Source: CAUZWH01 sp965224275 (GTDB lineage: Bacteria; Pseudomonadota; Alphaproteobacteria; SHVV01). Taken from it: a stretch of 64,000 nt of DNA. The stretch spans positions 62,001 through 126,000 of the forward strand of contig CBDCYR010000013.1 of NCBI GenBank assembly GCA_965224275.1, in the 5' to 3' direction. Positions 24,794 through 33,447 of the stretch are shown here, piece after piece. Every line of letters starts with the position of its first letter. The stretch's first letter is position 1. The notes beneath the pieces are model-generated. The model saw nothing but the letters and a program-made list of their open reading frames with translations, made no database searches and was not told where the DNA came from. Position numbers and translations under genes: made by a program.

Positions 24794-25780
24794 TCAGAGG
24801 TGAATCCGCGCCATCGACGCCGCGGGATAGCGGGTTCCGCCAGCCACGTTTGGCGGCAGTGCCGCTTCGAGACCCGCGATATCTACGGCCGTGAGCACGA
24901 CGTCGACCGCAGCCACATTTTCCTCGACGTAGCGCCGGCGCTTGGTCCCAGGGATCGGAAATACATCCGCGCCTTTGGCATGGACCCAGGCGAGAGCTGC
25001 CTGCGCGGTGGTGCACCCTTTGTCCTTGGCGACCGCCTTCACGACATCGAGTAAGTTGAGATTCTGATCGTAATTGTCGCCAAGGAAACGGGGGAAGGCG
25101 CTGCGGAAATCGTCGGCCGGGAGATCTTCGCCGCGCGGGGCGACATCGGTGAGCAAACCGCGGGCGATCGGGCTGTAGGCGACGAATGCCGTGCCGATTT
25201 CGCGGCACAGCGGAATCAATTCGGACTCGGGTTCGCGGGAGAGCAGCGAATACTCCGTTTGAAGGGCGGTGATTGAGTGGGTCGCTGCGGCGCGGCGTAA
25301 GGTCGCCGGAGCGGCCTCGGACAACCCGATATAGCGGACCTTGCCCGCCTTGATCAGGTCAGCCATCGCGCCGACCGTCTCTTCGATCGGCACGTCGGGG
25401 TCTACCCGGTGTTGGTAGTAGAGGTCGATGGTATCGATGTTGAGGCGCGCCAGGCTTGCGTCGCACGCGGCGCGGACGTGATCAGGAGCGCCCGAGATGC
25501 CGGTGGGGCGTCCGTTATCGTCCCACGTGCTCCCGAATTTGGTGGTCAGGATAACCTGATCGCGGCGACCATTAAGCCACCGGCCCACAAACTCTTCGTT
25601 CTCGCCGGCGCCGTAGACATCGGCGCTATCGAAGAAGTTGATGCCGAGCTCAAGCGCGCGATCCAACGCGGCAATCGCTTCGGCGTCGTCGCGGGCGCCA
25701 TACCAGCCGGCGATTTCCATGCATCCCAACCCTTGGATCGAGACATCGAGATCGCTGTTGCCGAGTTTACGCCGCTCCAT
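24794..25780 (-). CDS. Aldo/keto reductase (third of three tandem paralogs)
   Basis: A 328-residue aldo/keto reductase, promoter-proximal in the run of three. The tetrad is Asp and Tyr in FFDSADVYGAGENEEFVG, Lys in ILTTKFGS and His in LYYQHRVDP. ATG 25780 (MERRKLGNSDLDVSIQ) is chosen because AGGGGAGA lies just upstream and the similarity to the paralogs begins there; the frame is open 31 codons further. Together the three copies suggest local gene duplication for reduction of related aldehydes or ketones. Confidence 0.9.
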   Translation of the reverse strand: MERRKLGNSDLDVSIQGLGCMEIAGWYGARDDAEAIAALDRALELGINFFDSADVYGAGENEEFVGRWLNGRRDQVILTTKFGSTWDDNGRPTGISGAPDHVRAACDASLARLNIDTIDLYYQHRVDPDVPIEETVGAMADLIKAGKVRYIGLSEAAPATLRRAAATHSITALQTEYSLLSREPESELIPLCREIGTAFVAYSPIARGLLTDVAPRGEDLPADDFRSAFPRFLGDNYDQNLNLLDVVKAVAKDKGCTTAQAALAWVHAKGADVFPIPGTKRRRYVEENVAAVDVVLTAVDIAGLEAALPPNVAGGTRYPAASMARIHL

Positions 25781-25836
25781 GGTCTCCCCTTTTTCGATAG
25801 TGGACGATAGCGCGGTTTCAGTAAGTGGAAGAAAAC

Positions 25837-25905
25837 TAACACATGGCATCCCTACGATCCCGTAACCCGGCACCCGGCAGGAGAAGGCCCGCAGGCGATG
25901 CCCTG
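25837..25905. repeat. Diverged partial copy of the 185-bp inverted-repeat element
   Basis: This stretch aligns with the reverse complement of the element at 26866-27050. Shared blocks are ACGATC-CGTA-CCCGG, GGCAGGAG and CCCGCAGGCGATGCC. It lies between the divergent aldo/keto reductase and alpha/beta hydrolase genes. The terminal repeat at its outer edge is degraded and the far half of the element is missing. Confidence 0.65.
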
Positions 25906-25996
25906 CCGACCACCGCCCGCGTTGCAGACGTCTCGACGCTCATTTAGATTTGCGCGGCGTTTCGCACGTCGAGGTAAAAATTAAGAGGGAGTATCC

Positions 25997-26869
25997 ATGT
26001 CCTTTGACGACATGCCCGATCTCGGACAAATGTCCCTTGCCGATGGTCCGCCCTATTCCGATTGGGCGATTGAGCAAGCCAAGAAAGTCGTTGCCAGTTC
26101 GCGCACCGCGCTCGATATCCCTTACGGCGATGACTTCTTCCAAAAGCTCGACATTTTTTTGCCCGATGACGAAAGCCTGACCGACCTCCCTATTTTGATT
26201 TTTCTGCACGGCGGTGCCTGGCGCCATGGCTTCAAAGAGTGGCAAGGCTTTATGGCGCCACCGATTACGAGCCTGCCAGCGATCCTAATTTCGCCGAACT
26301 ATCGGTTGGCGCCGGATACGAAATATCCGGATTCGCTGCAGGATGTGATTGATTCGATCGTGTGGGTTTATCGCAACATCATGCCCTACGGCGGCGACAA
26401 ACGACGCATCTACCTCGGTGGCCACTCGGCGGGTGGACACCTAGCCGCGCTCGCCGCGTTGCGATCCGACCTGATCCTCGCCAATCTGATTCCGAAAGAC
26501 ACCGTTAAGGGATGCTTCCCGCTCAGCGCACCGCTTGACCTTCGGCTCAGCCAATGCGAACCCGGCGGACGGCGCGAACGGCTGATCAAACTTTTTCTCA
26601 AAACCGACGATCAGGATCATGAAGCCAGTGCAACCGAGCAGGTTGCCGGCAACAAGGTGCCATTCTTTTTAGCTTGGGGCTCAGACGATTTGCCCGAACT
26701 CCCTGCGCACAACCATCTGATGGTCGAGCGCATGCAGCAGGAAGACTGCCTCTTCGAACATCACGAGTTTGAGGGCTTTACGCATTTCGATACCCACAAG
26801 GGCTGCGCGAAGGATGATTTTCTGTGGGTGCAGAAGGTGCGCGACTGGATGGCTAACGGACCCAGCTAG
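25997..26869 (+). CDS. Alpha/beta hydrolase, esterase/formamidase-like (tandem paralog 1)
   Basis: A 290-residue hydrolase of the HSL/kynurenine-formamidase-like group. It shows the oxyanion motif HGGAW at 71-75, the nucleophile elbow GHSAG at 142-146 (S144), an acidic residue in AWGSDDLPEL and a histidine in GFTHFDTH. The start (MSFDDMPDLG) is fixed by the same opening in all four paralogs and by AGAGGGAG upstream. It hydrolyses an ester, lactone or N-formyl bond. No signal peptide is seen, so it is cytoplasmic. Its stop codon lies in the left tip of a 185-bp repeat element. Confidence 0.88.
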   Translation: MSFDDMPDLGQMSLADGPPYSDWAIEQAKKVVASSRTALDIPYGDDFFQKLDIFLPDDESLTDLPILIFLHGGAWRHGFKEWQGFMAPPITSLPAILISPNYRLAPDTKYPDSLQDVIDSIVWVYRNIMPYGGDKRRIYLGGHSAGGHLAALAALRSDLILANLIPKDTVKGCFPLSAPLDLRLSQCEPGGRRERLIKLFLKTDDQDHEASATEQVAGNKVPFFLAWGSDDLPELPAHNHLMVERMQQEDCLFEHHEFEGFTHFDTHKGCAKDDFLWVQKVRDWMANGPS

Positions 26870-27050
26870 TGGATGAAATCCAACATATAGTGCCCACACG
26901 ACGGCAAGCCGCCCTGTGGGTCGCGTCTTCCGGCCGCTCGGTGCGTCGAAACCCCTCGACGATGCAAAGGCATCGCCTGCGGGCTTCCTCCTGCCGAGCT
27001 ACCGGGATACGCGATCGTATGGGTACCATATGTTGGATTCCATCCACTAG
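26866..27050. repeat. 185-bp MITE-like element with long terminal inverted repeats
   Basis: The ends are near-perfect inverted repeats of about 34 bases. The left begins CTAGTGGATGAAATCC and the right, read inward, CTAGTGGATGGAATCC; both then continue AACATAT. The interior has CCCGCAGGCGATGCC (opposite strand) and shows no open frame. It fills the gap between hydrolase paralogs 1 and 2. A partial inverted copy lies before paralog 1. No transposase is encoded, so any mobility would need help in trans. Confidence 0.8.
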
Positions 27051-27083
27051 AGTCCACGCCGCAACCAAAAGGGGGAAAGTAAG

Positions 27084-27980
27084 ATGTCGTTCGATGACAT
27101 GCCCGATCGCGGGCAATTGATTCTGCCGGGGGCGATGGAAACCACCGGACGGATGCTCGATCTATCTATGCTCGATCTATCTAAGCAGATCGTTCCCAGC
27201 TTACGGAGCGAACTCGACGTGCCCTACGGCGATGATTTCTACCACAAGATCGATATCTTCCTGCCCGAGCAAGAGGGCTTGAATGGCCTGCCGGTGTTCA
27301 TGTTTTTTCATGGCGGCGCCTGGCGCCACGGTTTCAAGGAATGGGAAGGCTTCATCGCGCCCAACATCACCGACCTACCGGCGATCTTTATTTCCGGAAA
27401 CTATCGGCTGTCGCCCGAATCGAAGTGGCCGGCGCAAATCAATGACGTGGCCGACGCGGTGGCATGGGTGTTCAACAACATCGATAAATACGGCGGCGAC
27501 CCCAACCGCATTTTTGTTGGTGGCCACTCGGCCGGCGGTCATCTCACATCGCTGCTGACCTTAAAGCCGCAATACCTCACCGCACGCGGGTTGCCCGAGG
27601 ACGTAATCACCGCATGCCTGCCGATGAGTGCGGTATTCGATGTGCGGTTGGCCGACGTCGAGCCCGGCGGCACCAGAGAGAAGGTGTCGCTAATTCTGCT
27701 CGAAAACCGGGCGGACGATCTCGACGCCAGTCCGGTCGAGCACACGGCCGGCAATGTCACACCGTTTTTCATCGCGTGGGGCGAGCACGACACAGATGAC
27801 ATTAAAAATGACGCCGCCAACATGACTGCTGGTCTTGAGAAGAGCACTGGACTCGTGGAAACCGGAATTCTTCCAGGCGTTGACCATTTCGAAGCCAATG
27901 AAGCGTGCAAAGACCGCGACTGTCTCTACATCCAGAAAGCCCGCGACTGGATGACCAACCCGCCGGCGCGCGCGGCCTAG
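27084..27980 (+). CDS. Alpha/beta hydrolase, esterase/formamidase-like (tandem paralog 2)
   Basis: A 298-residue paralog opening MSFDDMPDRGQLILPGAME. The HGGAW oxyanion motif, the GHSAGGH elbow, an acidic EHDTDD segment and the histidine in GVDHFEANEA are all present, so the triad looks complete. A short direct repeat near the N-terminus (LDLSMLDLSK) is not in the other copies and suggests slippage. GGGGGAAAG serves as ribosome-binding site. It lies between the inverted-repeat element and a REP module, so it may be transcribed separately from its neighbours. Confidence 0.88.
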   Translation: MSFDDMPDRGQLILPGAMETTGRMLDLSMLDLSKQIVPSLRSELDVPYGDDFYHKIDIFLPEQEGLNGLPVFMFFHGGAWRHGFKEWEGFIAPNITDLPAIFISGNYRLSPESKWPAQINDVADAVAWVFNNIDKYGGDPNRIFVGGHSAGGHLTSLLTLKPQYLTARGLPEDVITACLPMSAVFDVRLADVEPGGTREKVSLILLENRADDLDASPVEHTAGNVTPFFIAWGEHDTDDIKNDAANMTAGLEKSTGLVETGILPGVDHFEANEACKDRDCLYIQKARDWMTNPPARAA

Positions 27981-28009
27981 TGCTCAGAGATGCGAGAAAA
28001 ACAAAAAAA

Positions 28010-28152
28010 CCCTCACACAAACCCCACGAGGGCAAGCCTTCGCCGCGCCACTGGCGCGACGGTCTTCCCCGCGAACCCCAGAGGGGCGAGGGCTTCCGCT
28101 GTGCGCACGTGTAGCGCCCTCGCCCCTTAGGCGGGAGGGCGGGGGTGAGGGG
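28010..28152. repeat. REP module between hydrolase paralogs 2 and 3
   Basis: A diverged copy of the double-hairpin repeat. It runs from CCCTCAC on the left to GGGGGTGAGG on the right, with inner GCGAGGGC/GCCCTCGCCCC arms around a GTGCGCAC centre. The left hairpin is enlarged by GCGCCACTGGCGCG. It fills most of the 281-base gap before the next hydrolase gene. Confidence 0.75.
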
Positions 28153-28261
28153 TGTGCCGCCAGCGTGGTAGGCCGCACCAATCACACCGATTTCTGTAAG
28201 CAAGCTCATCATATGGGGGCCAGTCGGCATGATCGATTGGCAGACCATGGAGTGGGGTCGG

Positions 28262-29143
28262 ATGTCTTTTGACAATATGCCGGATCGTGGGGAGCTCATG
28301 CTGCCGGGCGCTCAGGAATATGCCGATGGGTGCATTGAACGGTCCCGCAAAGTCGTGGCTGCAACGCGGTGCTTGATCGACGTCCCCTATGGCGACGATT
28401 TCTATCACAAGCTCGATATCTTCCTGCCGGATGACGAGACGTTGACCGGCTTGCCGGTGCTGTTGTTCTTCCATGGCGGTGCCTGGCGGCACGGCTTTAA
28501 GGAGTGGCTCGGGTTCATGGCGCCCGTGCTGACCGACCTGCCCGCCATCTTCGTGTCGGCGAACTACCGCCTGACGCCCGAGGCCAAGCATCCGGCGCCG
28601 TTCGATGACTGCGTTGATGCATTGGCATGGCTCTATCAAAACGTCGCCGACTATGGCGGCAGCCGTGACCGATTGTTTGTTGGCGGGCATTCAGCAGGCG
28701 GCCACCTCGCGGCGCTGGTGGGTCTTAAACGCGACGCCTGGGCAGCCCACGGCCTTCCCGGTGATGTCGTCAAAGCATGCTTCCCGCTCAGCGGTCCGGT
28801 AAATCTGCGGCTCGACGAAATGGACCCGGAGGGCCGCCGCATCAAGGTCACTCGCCTGCTGCTGGCGCGAGACGAAGACGACCGCGACGCCAGCCCACTT
28901 GACCAGGTTGCGGGTAACCAAACGCCGTTCTTCATCGCCTATGGCGAGAACGACCTCCCCGAGGTGGTTCTGAATAATGGTGAACTGATTGCCGCGCTGG
29001 CTCAGGAATCATGTGTCGTGGAAAGCCATGAATTCACGGGCACCGGCCACTCTGAGACCAATCAGAACTGCGGCGATCCGCAGAACCTATGGGTGCAAAC
29101 GGTGCGCGCCTGGATGGCGAGCCCACCGCCTTACGGTGGCTGA
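28262..29143 (+). CDS. Alpha/beta hydrolase, esterase/formamidase-like (tandem paralog 3)
   Basis: A 293-residue member of the tandem family, starting MSFDNMPDRGELMLPGAQE. It has the HGGAW motif, GHSAGGH elbow, YGENDLPE acidic loop and the histidine in GTGHSETN. The frame is open 11 codons upstream, but ATG 28262 is chosen to match the other three paralogs. Paralog 4 follows after 15 bases, so these two form a clear pair on one transcript. The substrate is unknown; the likely reaction is ester or amide hydrolysis. Confidence 0.88.
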   Translation: MSFDNMPDRGELMLPGAQEYADGCIERSRKVVAATRCLIDVPYGDDFYHKLDIFLPDDETLTGLPVLLFFHGGAWRHGFKEWLGFMAPVLTDLPAIFVSANYRLTPEAKHPAPFDDCVDALAWLYQNVADYGGSRDRLFVGGHSAGGHLAALVGLKRDAWAAHGLPGDVVKACFPLSGPVNLRLDEMDPEGRRIKVTRLLLARDEDDRDASPLDQVAGNQTPFFIAYGENDLPEVVLNNGELIAALAQESCVVESHEFTGTGHSETNQNCGDPQNLWVQTVRAWMASPPPYGG

Positions 29144-29158
29144 CGGAGAGAACCGCGG

Positions 29159-30037
29159 ATGTCGTTCGATGATATGCCAGAGATGCCGCGCATGTTGCTG
29201 CCCGGCGCGCATGAGTATGCCGAGCGGATACTTGCTGGGTCAAAAAAGGCGGCCGCCGAATACCGAACAGTGATGGATGTTCCTTACGGCGATGACTACT
29301 GGCAAAAGGTCGACTTCTATCTGCCAAAAGAACAGCCGACCGACGATCTTCCGGTGATGTGCTTTATCCACGGCGGTGCGTTTCGCAACGGGTTCAAAGA
29401 GTGGATGGGGTTCATGGCGCCACCGCTCGTTGAGCTGCCGGCGGTGTTCGTCTCGTTTTCGTATCGCTTGGCCCCGAAAACGCGGTTCCCCGAAATCATG
29501 AATGATTGTTTTGACGCTCTGAGCCTGGTTTACCAACGGGTCGGGCAGCATGGTGGTGACCGCGATCGTATTTTTGTCGGCGGCCATTCCGCCGGTGGTC
29601 ATCTGGCTGCCTTGCTGGCGTTGCGGCGAGATCAAAGTGAGGCCCGAGGCATGCCCCGCGACGTCGTTAAGGGATGTTTACCGGTGAGCGGCCTGTTCGA
29701 TCTGCGGCTTCAACATGCGGTACCAGGCGGCGTTCTTGAGCGGACTCATGGCGAACTGTTCAACGACGCCAGCATCGAGGCCGACGTGAGTCCGCTGACC
29801 CTGGTAGCCGGAAACCAAACACCGTTTTTCGTGACCTGGGGAGAAAACGACCTCGAGGAGATCGTCTCGACGTCGGCATCGTTTGTTGCGGCGTTGCGCG
29901 ACGAGCCCGGCCACGTGGAAGAGCATGTGTGGGCCGGTTTCGGTCATTTCGACACCAACGAAGCCCAGGGTAACGCGACAGATATCTGGGTTCAGAGGGC
30001 GCGCGCCTGGATGCAAAGCCCGCCGCGACCTCGTTGA
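29159..30037 (+). CDS. Alpha/beta hydrolase, esterase/formamidase-like (tandem paralog 4)
   Basis: A 292-residue paralog starting MSFDDMPEMPRMLLPGAHE. The oxyanion motif reads HGGAF, not HGGAW, and the second strand has SFSYRLAPK in place of the NYRL motif, which points to a somewhat different acyl pocket. The GHSAGGH elbow, the WGENDLEE acidic loop and the histidine in GFGHFDTN are kept. GGAGAG lies about 8 bases before the ATG. It ends the block of four tandem paralogs; an alpha/beta hydrolase of another subfamily starts 77 bases later. Confidence 0.88.
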   Translation: MSFDDMPEMPRMLLPGAHEYAERILAGSKKAAAEYRTVMDVPYGDDYWQKVDFYLPKEQPTDDLPVMCFIHGGAFRNGFKEWMGFMAPPLVELPAVFVSFSYRLAPKTRFPEIMNDCFDALSLVYQRVGQHGGDRDRIFVGGHSAGGHLAALLALRRDQSEARGMPRDVVKGCLPVSGLFDLRLQHAVPGGVLERTHGELFNDASIEADVSPLTLVAGNQTPFFVTWGENDLEEIVSTSASFVAALRDEPGHVEEHVWAGFGHFDTNEAQGNATDIWVQRARAWMQSPPRPR

Positions 30038-30114
30038 CAGCTTGCGCGCGGCGGCGATACCAACTTTGATCTAGGCGGGAGCGCGAGCGATCGCGTGGCG
30101 CTAGCGAGGGGGAA

Positions 30115-30930
30115 ATGACAATTAACGAACTCGATCTTGATTTCGAAGGGATGAACGTCCACTGCTGGGAGGGCGGCAGCGGCTTCCCGGTTGTCATGCT
30201 GCACGGATCGGGTCCCGGCGCGTCGACGATGGGCAATTGGCGCAATGTGCTCGAGCCGATGGCCGAGCGCTATCAGATTCTCGCCGCCGATATGATTGGA
30301 TTCGGCCTGTCGGGCCGTAAATCGGAGGAACCCTATTTCGACCTCGACATGTGGACTCGGCAGGGCCAATTCCTGCTCGACCGCCTCGCGCCGGAGGGGA
30401 AGATTGGGATCGTCGCGCACTCGCTGGCGGCGGTATTCGCGATCAGGCTGGCGCTGAAGAACGATCGGGTCACCAAGCTCCTGCTCACCGGCTCGACCGG
30501 GCAACGCTTCGAGATCGATGCGGTCGGGGAAGCGGTGTGGACATTTCCGGAATCCCGCGACGAACTCCGCCAGACGATGGAGTACATCATCTACGACAAA
30601 GAGCGGATCACGGATGATTTCCTCGACAACCGCATGCTGGTGATCGGTGACCCCGACTACAAGGATTACTTCACCAAGATGTTCGGTGGCGACAAACAAG
30701 CTTATGTCGATTCCACCCATTTCTCGGATGCAGATCTCGGCAAACTCAAATGCGACGTTGCCTTTGTTCACGGTCGTGACGACCGGGCAACGAAACTGAC
30801 CGATACGGCGCTGCCGATGAGTCAGAAGATGAAGAAAGCGGATCTCTACGCGATTGCGCAGTGCGGTCACGGACCGGCGCTGGAGCAGCCCAACAAATTT
30901 ATGATGGCGGCGCACAATCTATTCGGCTGA
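30115..30930 (+). CDS. Alpha/beta hydrolase, meta-cleavage-product hydrolase-like, with atypical nucleophile elbow
   Basis: A 271-residue hydrolase with the MLHGSGPGAS oxyanion stretch common to hydrolases of aromatic meta-cleavage products. The acidic loop is HGRDDRAT and the catalytic histidine is in CGHGPALEQP. The nucleophile elbow reads A-H-S-L-A (IVAHSLAAV), with alanine in place of both usual glycines; small residues there can still work. C-C bond hydrolysis after ring cleavage is the likely role. A close paralog lies immediately downstream. SD-like GAGGGGG precedes the ATG. Confidence 0.85.
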   Translation: MTINELDLDFEGMNVHCWEGGSGFPVVMLHGSGPGASTMGNWRNVLEPMAERYQILAADMIGFGLSGRKSEEPYFDLDMWTRQGQFLLDRLAPEGKIGIVAHSLAAVFAIRLALKNDRVTKLLLTGSTGQRFEIDAVGEAVWTFPESRDELRQTMEYIIYDKERITDDFLDNRMLVIGDPDYKDYFTKMFGGDKQAYVDSTHFSDADLGKLKCDVAFVHGRDDRATKLTDTALPMSQKMKKADLYAIAQCGHGPALEQPNKFMMAAHNLFG

Positions 30931-31021
30931 GCGCAAATTGCCGATCGGACGGCCGGGTTGATTTCAAACGTAAAACGCGCGGCCAATAACCAGACACTGG
31001 CACGACAACGGGAGAGGCGAA

Positions 31022-31837
31022 ATGGCAATCAAGGAAACCAAGGCGGGGATGAACGGCTACCGCATCCACACCTATGTGGGTGGCAAGGGTTATCCAATCC
31101 TGATGATTCACGGCTCGGGCGCTGGAGCGTCGTCATATGGCAACTGGCACGCGGTGATGAGGCCGCTGTCGCGGCGCTACAAGATCATGGCCGGTGATTT
31201 GATCGGCTTTGGTAAGTCCGACCAGAAAGCGCGCATGCCCTACTTCGATCTCAATCTGTGGATGCGCGAAGCCCAGTTCCTGCTCGACCGATTGAGCAAA
31301 CGCGGGCCGGTCGGTGTTATCGGTCACTCGCTCTCGGGTTATTTGGCGCTCAGACTGGCAGCCCGCAACAAGCGCATCGACAAGGTCCTGATAACCGGCT
31401 CACTCGGCGCCAAGTATAAGCTTCCCGCGCCCCTGCGCGCCGGTTGGACGTTCCCCAAGACCGAGAAGGCGTTTCGCGACACGTACTCGCAGATGGTTGC
31501 CGATACCTCGCTGATGACCGATGCATTTGTTGCCGATCGGATGCGGGTGCTGCACAGCGGCAATTACGGTGAATACTTCACCAAGATGTTCAGCGGCAAC
31601 AAACAGTCGATCCTCAATCAATGCGTGCTGACACCAGGGGAGCTCAAACGCATCAAGTGCGACGTGCTGATGCTCCATGGCGCCCAGGACGTTGCGGTCC
31701 CATTTGACGAGGCGGCGGTGCCGCTGGCGGAACTCATTCCGCAAGCCGATCTCGTGCGACTCGCCAATTGCGGTCATGGGCCGGCCATGGACCAACCCGC
31801 CAAGTTCCTGGATTTGACGCGAAATTTTTTCGGCTGA
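31022..31837 (+). CDS. Alpha/beta hydrolase, meta-cleavage-product hydrolase-like
   Basis: A 271-residue paralog of the preceding gene, aligned along its whole length (HGSGAGASSYGNW, FDLNLWMREAQFLLDRL, YFTKMFSGNKQ). The elbow is G-H-S-L-S-G, the acid lies in HGAQDVAVP, and the histidine is in CGHGPAMDQP. It probably hydrolyses a C-C or ester bond in an aromatic breakdown product. The start follows GGGAGAGGCGAA. The 91-base gap between the two paralogs and the shared strand suggest one transcript. The two may have diverged to serve different substrates. Confidence 0.88.
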   Translation: MAIKETKAGMNGYRIHTYVGGKGYPILMIHGSGAGASSYGNWHAVMRPLSRRYKIMAGDLIGFGKSDQKARMPYFDLNLWMREAQFLLDRLSKRGPVGVIGHSLSGYLALRLAARNKRIDKVLITGSLGAKYKLPAPLRAGWTFPKTEKAFRDTYSQMVADTSLMTDAFVADRMRVLHSGNYGEYFTKMFSGNKQSILNQCVLTPGELKRIKCDVLMLHGAQDVAVPFDEAAVPLAELIPQADLVRLANCGHGPAMDQPAKFLDLTRNFFG

Positions 31838-31911
31838 TCAAAAAAGGCGGTCGATGGGTCGGTTGCAAACGCGTTGCAGTCGCGACCGACAAGGATGGTA
31901 CGGCCGCCGGG

Positions 31912-31930
31912 GCGGTGATATTATCACCGC
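31912..31930. promoter_or_regulatory. Perfect 19-base inverted repeat upstream of an amidohydrolase gene (candidate operator)
   Basis: GCGGTGATA and TATCACCGC flank a single T, 56 bases before the amidohydrolase start. No T-run follows, so it is not an obvious terminator. Dyads of this size commonly bind GntR- or TetR-type repressors, but no such regulator is encoded nearby. Confidence 0.4.
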
Positions 31931-31985
31931 GAGCCTGGGCCGTGCCGCGGCAGGAATGCGACTAAGCAATTAATTGGAGGAGAGG

Positions 31986-33362
31986 ATGAGCAAACACATT
32001 AAGGCTGGAAAGGTCTTCACTGGCCTCGACACAAAGGCCGAAGAGAACCAGACCGTCGTCATCGACGACGGCATGATCAGTTATGTCGGCCCGTCGGCTA
32101 AGGCACCGAAAGCCAAGAAGGACGACGTGGTCGTTGATGCCTCCGACAATTTTGTGATGCCCGGCTTGACCGATGTCCATACCCATCTGGCCTACGGCAA
32201 CGCCAAATGCGAAGAGGACATCGACATCTACGCACCGGTTGAATTCCGCGCACTGCGTGGAATGTTCATGGCGCAGCGCGTCTTGCTCGCCGGATACACA
32301 TCTATGTGCAATCCGGGCGATGCCGCGCGGGTGACGTTGTCGATCCGCGACGCCATCAACGCCGGTCTATTCCAAGGGCCGCGCATCACGACGGCGGGTC
32401 CCTATCTAACCAGCCGGCAAGGATTGACCGATTGGTACCCAACATGGATCGGCCAGCCCGAAACCTCGATTGGCCATCTCATTCGTAGCCCGGCCGAGGC
32501 AATCGAAGAGGTCCGGGTTCAGATCAAGGATGGCGTCGACGTCATTAAGGTTGCGATGGACGGCGATACCGCGTTGCAGCCGAACGGCGTGTCCAATTTC
32601 AGCGGTCTCATGGCCTCATTCAACCAGGATGAGCTCGACAACATCGCGGTCGAAACCCACCGCTTGGGCAAGCGCCTGATCACGCATGCTCGCGGCAAGG
32701 AAGCGACGTTGTATTCCGCGAAAGCCAAGACCGACTGTATCTTCCATGCGTCGTATGGCGATGACGAGTGCTTGGACGAAATCGTCAAAAACGGTTGCAC
32801 GATCTCGCCAACCCTGACGTTGCTGGTGAACAATTATGAGTTCAGCCAGCCGACCGACGGCGCCGGCGGCGGTTGGGCCGATCATGCCAAGGTTGAAGCC
32901 GAAGCGGCTTTCGAGTTTCTCGCGAAGGCGCATAAAGCGGGCGTCCCGTTGTTGACAGGGACCGACACCGGATTTGCCATCACGCCCTATGGCGAGTGGC
33001 ACGCCAAGGAACTTGAGATCTATGTCAAATATCTCGGCATGACCGAGGGTGAAGCCCTGAAGTCGGCAACGTCCGTATCGGCAGCGTTCTTGAACGACGG
33101 CGAACGGCTGGGAGCTCTCGAAGTTGGGCGCCATGCCGATCTCATCGTGTTTGACGGCGACCCGCTCGCGGACATTTCTCAGCTTCTCGACAAGAGCCGC
33201 ATGAAACAGATCCTGCTAGCTGGCGAAGAGATTTCGGTGACGACCCACGACATCGATACCAAGCAGGTATCGGAGTTCTCGTATGACATGTGGAGCGACA
33301 TGTATACGCAAGATCGGGTCAAAGAGCTGTCAAACTCGATTCGCAGTATCGCAGCTGAATAA
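31986..33362 (+). CDS. Metal-dependent amidohydrolase (imidazolonepropionase/prolidase-like)
   Basis: A 458-residue amidohydrolase. The first metal pair is H65-x-H67 (LTDVHTHLAYG). The carboxylated lysine candidate lies in DVIKVAMDGD, further histidines are in LITHARGKE and CIFHASYGDD, and the aspartate is in LTGTDTGF. This pattern fits the binuclear group that includes Xaa-Pro dipeptidases and ochratoxinase-like carboxypeptidases. The ATG at 31986 follows GGAGGAGAGG. It ends at a terminator. It may cleave an amide formed from, or leading to, the ring substrates handled around it; the substrate is unproven. Confidence 0.87.
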   Translation: MSKHIKAGKVFTGLDTKAEENQTVVIDDGMISYVGPSAKAPKAKKDDVVVDASDNFVMPGLTDVHTHLAYGNAKCEEDIDIYAPVEFRALRGMFMAQRVLLAGYTSMCNPGDAARVTLSIRDAINAGLFQGPRITTAGPYLTSRQGLTDWYPTWIGQPETSIGHLIRSPAEAIEEVRVQIKDGVDVIKVAMDGDTALQPNGVSNFSGLMASFNQDELDNIAVETHRLGKRLITHARGKEATLYSAKAKTDCIFHASYGDDECLDEIVKNGCTISPTLTLLVNNYEFSQPTDGAGGGWADHAKVEAEAAFEFLAKAHKAGVPLLTGTDTGFAITPYGEWHAKELEIYVKYLGMTEGEALKSATSVSAAFLNDGERLGALEVGRHADLIVFDGDPLADISQLLDKSRMKQILLAGEEISVTTHDIDTKQVSEFSYDMWSDMYTQDRVKELSNSIRSIAAE

Positions 33363-33381
33363 GCAAACCAACCTCAATCAG

Positions 33382-33415
33382 GCGGGCTCGAACTTCGGTT
33401 CGGGCCCGCTTTTTA
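33382..33415 (+). terminator. Intrinsic terminator after amidohydrolase
   Basis: GCGGGCtCGAAC pairs with GTTCGgGCCCGC around a TTCG tetraloop and is followed by TTTTT. It lies 20 bases after the amidohydrolase stop and just before the leader of the next gene. Confidence 0.88.
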
Positions 33416-33447
33416 TTTGCTATGCTGTGGACGCAGGGACATTCGAT

